A DNA stretch of 6,452 nucleotides from Phycisphaerales bacterium. GTDB lineage: Bacteria > Planctomycetota > Phycisphaerae > Phycisphaerales > SM1A02. The notes under the pieces are model-generated. The model was given only the letters and a program-made list of their open reading frames with translations, made no database searches and was not told where the DNA came from. The stretch covers positions 1 through 6,452 of the forward strand of contig SLDM01000488.1 of assembly GCA_007125255.1 (NCBI GenBank). The letters are read 5' to 3'. The position numbers and the translations under genes are program-made. Positions 1 through 5,506 of this stretch are shown here, one piece after another (position 1 is the stretch's first letter; the number at the start of each line of letters is the position of its first letter).

Positions 1-100
1 TCTTCGAGCTCCGAGGTCGGCAGCGCGAAGATAGCGTCGACTGCGGGGAGCAGGCGGGCCGCGAGCCACCTTCACCTGCAGAATACCGAGACTCCGAGCG
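1..100. other. Leader before rpmF, no assignable gene
   Basis: I see no convincing gene here. In the rpmF frame a TAG at 32-34 closes a short stretch reading LRAPRSAARR, which could be the tail of a gene starting outside the window. The common upstream neighbour of rpmF is the DUF177/YceD gene, but ten residues are too few to identify it. The other two forward frames are open but read as non-protein-like. On the minus strand, about 23 codons read WLAARLLPAVDAIF and onward, but they follow a stop and have no start codon inside the window. No clear promoter boxes are visible, so the rpmF promoter may lie further left. Confidence 0.35.
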
Positions 101-286
101 ATGCCAGTCCCAGCATTTCGTACATCCCCGGCCCGGAAGCGCAAGCGCCGTTCACATCTGGCTCTGAAGCCGATGCAGACGGTGATGTGCCCGAACTGCG
201 GGTCGGCCAAGCGGCCGCACGCCGCGTGTACTTCATGCGGATACGTCCGTCCCGGACTTCAAATCAAGACCTCTGGAGACGAGTGA
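101..286 (+). CDS. rpmF: 50S ribosomal protein L32 (bL32)
   Basis: Structural protein of the large ribosomal subunit. The 61-residue product has the normal L32 length. It begins MPVPAFRTSPARKRKRRSH, the basic, Arg/Lys-rich N-terminal tail of the family with the usual VP, TS and RKRKRRSH elements. A zinc ribbon follows, with cysteines at residues 30, 33, 43 and 46 (CPNCG and CTSCGY) and the familiar PH between the pairs. All four ligands are present, so this is the zinc-binding form rather than a cysteine-less paralogue. The start is the first ATG after an in-frame stop at 32-34. Only a weak purine stretch (CCGAG) precedes it. The gene lies 3 bp before plsX, the standard rpmF-plsX arrangement, and is almost certainly cotranscribed with it. 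Confidence 0.94.
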   Translation: MPVPAFRTSPARKRKRRSHLALKPMQTVMCPNCGSAKRPHAACTSCGYVRPGLQIKTSGDE

Positions 287-289
287 TCC

Positions 290-1300
290 ATGCGGATCGG
301 CGTCGATGTCATGGGCGGCGACAACGCCCCGCAGGCGATCCTTGAAGGAGCGCTTGCGGCACTTGATCGCATGGGCCCGAATGACCAGCTCGTTCTCGTC
401 GGACGCGAGGATGTCATCCGTCCCGCCGTCGAATCGCAGAACGACGATCGCATTGTGATTCGGCATGCGCCGGATGAGATCGGAATGGGCGAATCGCCCG
501 TCGAAGCCGTACGCAGCAAACAGAACTCCTCCATCACCATGCTCGCGCGCGGGGGAAGCCCGAAGGCCGAAGAGCGGCTGGATGTGATCCTTTCCGCCGG
601 CAACACCGGTGCCATGGCGACCGCCGCGCAGATGTACATGCGCCGACTGCCGCATGTCACCCGCCCCGGTATCGCCGTCGTTGTTCCCACGTTCGCCGGC
701 CCGCTCGTCGTGATTGACGTCGGCGCGAACATAGAGCCCAAACCGCAGCACCTCGCCGAGTACGGCGTCATGGGGCACGTCTACGCCAACAAGATTCTCG
801 GGATCGCGGAGCCCCGCGTCGCCCTCATGAACGTCGGCGGTGAGGAGCAGAAGGGCACGGCCGAGATGAAGCAGGCCCGTGATCTGCTGCGCGATGTCGC
901 GGGCGTGAACTTCTCCGGCTACATCGAAGGCCGCGGCGTTTTCTCCGGCGAGGCGGATGTCGTCGTCACCGACGGGCTCGTCGGGAACGTGATGATCAAG
1001 CTCGCGGAGGGACTCTCCTCCGGCATCTTCAAGATCATCGGCCGCGAAGTGCAGCGGATCGATCCGAAACTGGCCGAGCAGTTTACGCCGGTGGTCAAGA
1101 AGATCTACGCCGATCACGATTACCACGAGTACGGTGGGGCTCCGCTGCTGGGGGTCAACGGCGTGTGCATCATCAGCCATGGTTCCAGCGAAGCGCGAAC
1201 GATCACCAATGCCATCATTCGCGCGAAGCAGTTCCACGAATCCGGCGTGAACGGCACGATCTCCGAACAATTGGCCAAGATGGAACGCGTTCCGGCATGA
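290..1300 (+). CDS. plsX: Phosphate acyltransferase PlsX
   Basis: Cytosolic/peripheral enzyme that converts acyl-ACP and phosphate to acyl-phosphate, the donor used by PlsY for the first acylation of glycerol-3-phosphate. The 336-residue product is full length for the family. It opens with IGVDVMGGDNAP (residues 3-14). Other family blocks are LSAGNTGAM (101-109), VIDVGAN (141-147), MNVGGEEQKGT (180-190), VVTDGLVGNVMIK (225-237) and GVNGVCIISHGSS (288-300). The segment before SAGNTGA (about residues 81-100) looks a few residues longer than in the enterobacterial protein as I remember it, probably a lineage feature. The start at 290 is supported by a GGAG at 275-278 and by the motif beginning at residue 3. 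The ATGA overlap with fabH suggests translational coupling within a lipid-initiation operon. Confidence 0.97.
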   Translation: MRIGVDVMGGDNAPQAILEGALAALDRMGPNDQLVLVGREDVIRPAVESQNDDRIVIRHAPDEIGMGESPVEAVRSKQNSSITMLARGGSPKAEERLDVILSAGNTGAMATAAQMYMRRLPHVTRPGIAVVVPTFAGPLVVIDVGANIEPKPQHLAEYGVMGHVYANKILGIAEPRVALMNVGGEEQKGTAEMKQARDLLRDVAGVNFSGYIEGRGVFSGEADVVVTDGLVGNVMIKLAEGLSSGIFKIIGREVQRIDPKLAEQFTPVVKKIYADHDYHEYGGAPLLGVNGVCIISHGSSEARTITNAIIRAKQFHESGVNGTISEQLAKMERVPA

Positions 1301-2298
1301 CCGTGTCTGCACCATTCGGCGTGCGCATCGCCGGCTCCGGCTCCGCCGTGCCGGATCGCGTTCTCCGCAACGCCGATCTCGAAGCCATCATGGATACGTC
1401 CGACGAGTGGATCACCCAGCGCACGGGGATCCGGGAGCGGCGCGTGGTTGATCCCGCGCAGGAAGACAACGTCACGCTCGGGACGGCGTCGGTGCAGCAA
1501 GCCCTCGACGATGCGCAGATGTCCGCGGCCGATCTCGATCTGCTCATCCACGCCACCGTTACGGCGGAGATGACCTGCCCGAGCAACGCCTGCCGCATCA
1601 TGGCGAACCTGGGAGGTATTCCCTCCGGCGCTTTCGACCTCGTCGCCGCCTGCAGCGGTTTTGTGTACGCGCTCAACGTCGGCGAGGCCCTCGTGCGCAG
1701 CGGCCGCTACCGGACGGTCGGCGTGACCGGATGCGACATCATGAGCACCGTCGTCGACTACGATGACCGCAGCGTATCAATCCTTTTCGGCGATGCCGCC
1801 GGGTCGGTGATTCTCCAGCGGGATGACAACCCGAAACTCGGCTGCCTCTACCAGGCGATGCACGCGGACGGCCGAAGCTGGGAATCGCTGTACATGCCGC
1901 GGCGCGAACGTGAAGTCCCCGCCGACGATCGTGAGAACCCCATCAAGCTCGGCAATCTGCGCATGAACGGCCGCGAGGTCTACAAGTTCGCCGTCAACAA
2001 GTTCCGTGAAGTCATCGAAGACGCGCTGACGCAGACCGGGCTGGCGGTGGAGGATATCAGCCAGTTCGTCTGCCACCAGTCGAATATCCGGATCATCCAG
2101 GCGGCGAAGGAACGAATCGGCCTGCCCGATGACAAGGTGTTCATCAACATCGACCGGTACGGCAACAGCTCCGCGGGGTCGGTGGGCCTCTGCTTCAACC
2201 AGCTCTGGAAAGATGGGCGCATCAAACGGGGCGACAAGGTCATGCTGATCGCTTTCGGCGGGGGGCTGACCTGGGCCAGCAGCGTCTGGCAGCTTTGA
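1297..2298 (+). CDS. fabH: Beta-ketoacyl-ACP synthase III (KAS III, FabH)
   Basis: Initiates type II fatty acid synthesis by condensing a short acyl-CoA, usually acetyl-CoA, with malonyl-ACP. The 333-residue product has the complete thiolase-fold triad: Cys119 in VAACSGF, His260 in CHQSN and Asn290 in YGNSSAGS. DTSDEWI with Trp38 (33-39) and RTGI (42-45) form the CoA/acyl pocket region. FGDAAGS (164-170) and the C-terminal FGGGLTWAS (320-328) are also typical. Arg265, five residues after the catalytic His, matches the ACP-contacting arginine of E. coli FabH. An ATG exists further upstream at 1165, but that would add 44 unlike residues lying inside plsX. The ATG at 1297 shares ATGA with the plsX stop and gives the family length. 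The usual downstream fabD/fabG/acpP/fabF genes do not follow. Substrate chain type (straight or branched primer) cannot be read from the sequence. Confidence 0.97.
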   Translation: MTVSAPFGVRIAGSGSAVPDRVLRNADLEAIMDTSDEWITQRTGIRERRVVDPAQEDNVTLGTASVQQALDDAQMSAADLDLLIHATVTAEMTCPSNACRIMANLGGIPSGAFDLVAACSGFVYALNVGEALVRSGRYRTVGVTGCDIMSTVVDYDDRSVSILFGDAAGSVILQRDDNPKLGCLYQAMHADGRSWESLYMPRREREVPADDRENPIKLGNLRMNGREVYKFAVNKFREVIEDALTQTGLAVEDISQFVCHQSNIRIIQAAKERIGLPDDKVFINIDRYGNSSAGSVGLCFNQLWKDGRIKRGDKVMLIAFGGGLTWASSVWQL

Positions 2299-2300
2299 AG

Positions 2301-2348
2301 GCACCAAGGCACCGAGGCATCCAGGCATCGAGGCATCCAGGTATCCGT
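2301..2348 (+). repeat. Six tandem degenerate 8-bp units
   Basis: Directly after the fabH stop, six head-to-tail octamers run without spacers: GCACCAAG, GCACCGAG, GCATCCAG, GCATCGAG, GCATCCAG and GTATCCGT. The consensus is GCAYCNAG, with the sixth unit most decayed. An octamer cannot keep one reading frame in a constant way across units, and none of the frames forms part of a recognised gene, so this is noncoding sequence. Similar degenerate octamer runs occur between genes in Planctomycetota and some other environmental phyla as I recall; no function is established to my knowledge. The same motif recurs inverted at 2391-2410. Confidence 0.85.
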
Positions 2349-2390
2349 CATTCCCGTGAGAGCGGCACTCCGTCACTTCGTCAGTTTCCC

Positions 2391-2410
2391 TCCGTGCCTC
2401 CGTGCCTTCC
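2391..2410 (-). repeat. Inverted copies of the octamer motif
   Basis: The + strand reads TCCGTGCC twice in tandem, then a decayed TTCC. Its reverse complement, with GGCACGGA units, is the octamer motif of 2301-2348 in opposite orientation. Positions 2306-2319 and 2395-2408 are complementary at 13 of 14 positions. Extending the comparison to 2296-2315 against 2391-2410 (a neighbouring register) gives 16 of 20. A transcript running past fabH could therefore fold an imperfect stem enclosing a loop of about 75 nt. No U-tract follows, so it is not a standard intrinsic terminator. It lies 28 bp upstream of the rmuC start. Confidence 0.75.
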
Positions 2411-2427
2411 TCTCAATCTTCCATGCT

Positions 2428-2434
2428 AGGATGG
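2428..2434 (+). promoter_or_regulatory. Probable rmuC ribosome binding site
   Basis: AGGATGG lies 4 bp before the ATG at 2439 (9 bp counting from AGG). This purine-rich stretch is the only Shine-Dalgarno-like sequence near the start. The overlapping ATG at 2431 is out of frame with rmuC. No convincing -35/-10 pair is visible in the rest of the 2299-2438 gap. Confidence 0.5.
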
Positions 2435-2438
2435 CGGC

Positions 2439-3761
2439 ATGGAATGGCTTCTCGGCGGACTTCTCGGATTTCTTCTCGGCGGCGTCCTCGTCGGCATCGC
2501 GCTCTGGATGCGCGGCCAGGCCCGTGCCATCGCGCTGCAGCAGCGGGCCGCTACTCTGGATGAACGGTGCACGAAGCTCGATGAGGACCTGCGCGAAGCG
2601 AGAGAGCGAGTAGCGGAAGCGGACGAACGTCGCCACGCGTCGGACGTGGAGCGGGCCCGACTGGAGCAGCAGCTCAAGAGCCGGGAAGCGCAGTTCGAGG
2701 AGCAGAAAAAGCTCCTGGAAGAGGCGGAAAAGAAACTGCTCGCGGTCTTCGAAGCAACCGGCGCGAAGCTGCTGCAGCACAACTCCGACCGGTTCATGAA
2801 GCAGGCGGAGAAGTCGTTCGATGAGAAATCCAGACCGATTCGCGAACTGCTTGAAGCGCAAAAGAAGGCCGTGGACGAGATCGAGAAGAAACGCGAAACC
2901 GCCTACGTGCGACTGGATGAGCAGATCAAGCACATCGCGCAGTCCCATGAGCGCCTGAACACGGAGACGAACCGGCTGGTGACGGCGCTGCGCCGGCCGG
3001 AGCAGCGCGGCCGGTGGGGCGAACTGCAGCTGCGCAATGTCGTCGAACTGGCGGGCATGACCGCGCACTGCGATTTCGAGGAGCAGGCGCAGACCGACGA
3101 TACCAGCTCGCGCGACCGGCCGGACATGATCGTGCATCTGCCGGGAGAAGGCGTGATCATCGTGGATGCCAAGGTCTCACTGGATGCCTACCTGAACTCG
3201 ATCCAGCCGGATGCCGATCGGAATCAGGAACTGACGAGGCACGCGCGGCAGGTGGAAACGCACGTGCGGCAGCTGGCGTCCAAGGCGTACTGGAATCAGT
3301 TCGACCGCACGCCCCGCCTGGTCGTTCTGTTCATGCCGCTGGAGTCCGCGCTGCACGCGGCCCTGGAGATCAAGCCGGATCTGCACGCCGAAGCGATGAA
3401 GCAGCACGTCCTCATCGCAACGCCCACCCTGCTGGTCGCCATGCTGCGCGCGATCGCCTACGGCTGGCAGCAGGAAGCCGTCGCGCAGAACGCGCGGGAG
3501 ATCGCCGACGTTGGGAATGAGTTATACGAACGGCTCGCCCGGTTCGCGGAGCACTTTGAGAACATCGGGAAGGGGCTGGATCGCGCGAACAAGAGCTACA
3601 ACAGCGCGATCGGTTCGCTGGAGCGCATGGTGCTGCCGAGCGCCCGGCGACTGCGCGAACTGCGGGCCACGGCTGCCGATGAGATTCGGGAACCGAAGCA
3701 GATGGAGACGGAAGTACGTGAGATCACGGCGCCGGAGCTGCAGCCCGATCGCGGAGAATAA
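2439..3761 (+). CDS. rmuC: DNA recombination protein RmuC
   Basis: RmuC-family protein with a predicted PD-(D/E)XK-like nuclease fold. In E. coli its loss raises inversion at short inverted repeats; the biochemical role is still poorly defined. The 440-residue product starts with a glycine/leucine-rich transmembrane anchor (about residues 3-24) followed by MRGQAR, which predicts a cytoplasmic body. A charged coiled coil covers about 28-180. The conserved core follows: RGRWGELQL (190-198), RPDMIVHLP (227-235) and VIIVDAKVSL (239-248). Glu195, Asp229, Asp243 and Lys245 are the likely catalytic set. LIATPTLLVAMLRAIAYGW (325-343) is the family's C-terminal signature. It is close to the usual length (E. 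coli RmuC is somewhat longer). The start at 2439 puts the anchor at the N-terminus and has an AGGATGG upstream. It is separated from fabH by 140 bp of repeat-bearing sequence, so it is probably its own unit, and it converges on the efflux genes. Confidence 0.96.
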   Translation: MEWLLGGLLGFLLGGVLVGIALWMRGQARAIALQQRAATLDERCTKLDEDLREARERVAEADERRHASDVERARLEQQLKSREAQFEEQKKLLEEAEKKLLAVFEATGAKLLQHNSDRFMKQAEKSFDEKSRPIRELLEAQKKAVDEIEKKRETAYVRLDEQIKHIAQSHERLNTETNRLVTALRRPEQRGRWGELQLRNVVELAGMTAHCDFEEQAQTDDTSSRDRPDMIVHLPGEGVIIVDAKVSLDAYLNSIQPDADRNQELTRHARQVETHVRQLASKAYWNQFDRTPRLVVLFMPLESALHAALEIKPDLHAEAMKQHVLIATPTLLVAMLRAIAYGWQQEAVAQNAREIADVGNELYERLARFAEHFENIGKGLDRANKSYNSAIGSLERMVLPSARRLRELRATAADEIREPKQMETEVREITAPELQPDRGE

Positions 3762-3805
3762 ATCCTTCCCGGCCGGACCGATCACGCCCCCCGATCCCCC
3801 CTTTA
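3762..3805. other. Convergent gap, no clear terminator
   Basis: This 44-bp gap separates the 3' ends of rmuC (+) and the adaptor gene (-). It contains the 8-bp palindrome CCGGCCGG (3769-3776), which has no loop, and two runs of six C separated by GAT (3787-3792 and 3796-3801). Neither forms a recognisable hairpin plus U-tract for either strand. Termination may be Rho-dependent or overlap the opposing gene. Confidence 0.6.
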
Positions 3806-5506
3806 TCATGGTGAACTGGCGACCTGCTGCGGAGCCTCGGGAGAGCGTTCCGGCGACTGCTCGTCCGGTTGTTCCCGTCCACGCCGGCGTTCACTGACGA
3901 CTTCATTGGCGTTGGGCCGACGCAGCAGCACCGTTTCGTGCTCCTCGAGGCCGGAGGTAATCTCGGCGTACATTTCGGAGGATCGGCCGACATCGACCGG
4001 CCGCGCGACGTACCCGTCGCTCGTCGGTACGTAGACGAACGACTGACCCCGCTGACGGTGCACGGCATGGACGGGAATGTGCAGCGCATCCTGGACCTCG
4101 TCCACGAGGATCTCCGCGCGGCAGCGCATCGAGGGCCTCAGGCCGGAGTGATTCTCGCCGGTCAGCAGGATGCGCACCGTATAGTCACGGCGGTTCGGAT
4201 CGCGCCATCCGCCGGTTTCCGCCAGCACGCCGACGCTCAGAACCTCGCCTTCCACCGATTGCCCGGGACGGGCATCCGACGTGACGCGGGCGCGCTGGCC
4301 GGGCTCGATCATGCCGCTGAGTGCTTCGTTGACCCGAACCACCGCCAGCATGCGCGAGGTATCCGGCAGGACCATGACCAGTTCGTTGCGCGACAGCTCG
4401 GTGCCGACCTGGGGCGGATCGGGACTGCCCCGGCGGCCGCTGGATTCAATGCTGGAGGCGTAGACCACCAGCCCGTCCGCCGGCGCGCGGACGGTGGTGT
4501 ACTCCAGTTGCTTGACGAGTTCCTGGTACCGTTCACGCCGGCTGTCGAGTGAATAGCGCCGACTTTCCAGATCCGCGCGGGCGGTGTCGATCTCCGCCGC
4601 ATGACGCTGTTTCACCCGTTCCAGTTCCGCGGCGGCCTGCTCAACATCGGAGCGCTTCTGCTTCTCCTGCTGCACGTAGGTGTAATTCTCGTAGACCTCG
4701 ATATCCAGCCGCGCCTGCTGCAGCCGCGCGCGGGCTTCAATCCTGGAAATCCGGTCACGCTGAAGCTCGTCGCCGCTGATGAATTCCTGTTCGTGCAGGC
4801 GCTGCGAATCCTCGTAGCGGGCGTCAAGTCGCTCGAAGTTGATTTCGGCCGTCTCCAGTTCCAGCTTCAGATCCTGGCGCCGCGACTCCACCTCGCCCTT
4901 CTCCCACGCTTCGAGGGCGAGGTGCGCCAGTTCCATCTGGAGCGTGGCGCGGTCGATCTCGGAGGCGGCGGTACTCTTTCGGATCGCCAGCGTCGCTTCG
5001 GCGGAGGTGAACTGCGCTTCGGCAGTGCGGAAGGTGTCTTCGGCGTCCTTGATGCGGTTGCGAAGATCCTCATCGTCGAGGTGCATGAGCAGGTCGCCCT
5101 TGGAAACCGTCTTCCCCTCGTCGATGATCTCCATGACGACCGCCCGGGTTTCCAGCCGGTTGCGGATCTCGATCTGCTGCATGGAGTTCAGCTCACCCGA
5201 CGTCGGGATGATGATCTCGAAGCCGCCGCGCTGGGCGCGGAAGTGATCCGAGGCCGCCTGCTCACCGTAATCGGAGCCGGCCTGGAGCCACAGGAAGCCG
5301 CCCGCCACGGCCAGTACGACCACAAACAGCGTCAGAATCAAGGGAAAGCTGATAGCGCCCCGGCGATCGGCACGTTGGTGCATGGTGTTCAACATCTCCA
5401 TAGGAAACACGCGAACCGGTGAATTTGTTCTCCCCGATGCAGGATGGCCGGGCAGAGCGTCCGGGAGGAACTCCGTCCGCGGAGACGGCTCCGGCCGGTC
5501 CTTCAT
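3806..5506 (-). CDS. HlyD/MacA-type efflux periplasmic adaptor subunit
   Basis: Membrane-fusion protein expected to join an inner-membrane pump to an outer-membrane channel for tripartite export. In the 566-residue product a transmembrane anchor spans about residues 52-75, after a polar N-terminus. The first lipoyl half is at about 95-148 (VVMEIIDEGKTVSKGDLL, then LDD). A long helical hairpin occupies about 148-338, with its turn near FISGDE (242-247). The second lipoyl half reads TTVRAPADGLVVYA (337-350). Beta-barrel and membrane-proximal domains follow (about 375-530), including LHIPVHAVH (475-483). No proline occurs between residues 101 and 342. The tail (about 537-566) is rich in Arg, Glu, Pro and Ser. 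The start at 5506 shares ATGA with the channel gene's stop and has an AGGAGG upstream; internal ATGs at 5401 and 5383 would still keep the anchor. The transported substrate and the pump cannot be inferred. Confidence 0.92.
   Translation of the reverse strand: MKDRPEPSPRTEFLPDALPGHPASGRTNSPVRVFPMEMLNTMHQRADRRGAISFPLILTLFVVVLAVAGGFLWLQAGSDYGEQAASDHFRAQRGGFEIIIPTSGELNSMQQIEIRNRLETRAVVMEIIDEGKTVSKGDLLMHLDDEDLRNRIKDAEDTFRTAEAQFTSAEATLAIRKSTAASEIDRATLQMELAHLALEAWEKGEVESRRQDLKLELETAEINFERLDARYEDSQRLHEQEFISGDELQRDRISRIEARARLQQARLDIEVYENYTYVQQEKQKRSDVEQAAAELERVKQRHAAEIDTARADLESRRYSLDSRRERYQELVKQLEYTTVRAPADGLVVYASSIESSGRRGSPDPPQVGTELSRNELVMVLPDTSRMLAVVRVNEALSGMIEPGQRARVTSDARPGQSVEGEVLSVGVLAETGGWRDPNRRDYTVRILLTGENHSGLRPSMRCRAEILVDEVQDALHIPVHAVHRQRGQSFVYVPTSDGYVARPVDVGRSSEMYAEITSGLEEHETVLLRRPNANEVVSERRRGREQPDEQSPERSPEAPQQVASSP

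Noticed and set aside
1165..1296. Upstream ATG giving a 377-residue FabH
   Set aside because: The extra 44 residues read as out-of-frame plsX sequence and do not resemble the FabH N-terminus; the ATG at 1297 gives the normal length.
233..1315. Long minus-strand open frame of 360 codons opposite plsX
   Set aside because: It lies entirely antisense to a gene with unmistakable PlsX motifs, has low-complexity His/Asp/Arg/Val-rich composition and resembles no family. Such shadows are expected in GC-rich DNA.
2301..2348. CRISPR array
   Set aside because: The units are 8 bp and contiguous with no spacers, and no cas genes are present.
2306..2408. Intrinsic terminator for the fabH transcript
   Set aside because: The stem is imperfect, the loop is about 75 nt and no T-tract follows the right arm, so it does not meet the usual form, although a looser 3'-end role is not excluded.
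2373..3137. Minus-strand open frame of 254 codons opposite rmuC
   Set aside because: It is the complement of the RmuC coiled coil, with runs of leucine and phenylalanine from reversed Glu/Lys codons. It has no recognisable domain or start signal.
3511..3897. Plus-strand frame running across the rmuC stop into the convergent gap
   Set aside because: It overlaps the end of rmuC out of frame and the end of the adaptor on the other strand, and is Arg/Pro/Ser rich without any family resemblance.
4601..5422. Plus-strand open frame of 273 codons opposite the adaptor gene
   Set aside because: It is antisense to the adaptor's coiled coil. Its sequence (leucine, valine, histidine and arginine rich) is what the complement of Glu/Gln/Arg helix codons produces, and it shows no domain.
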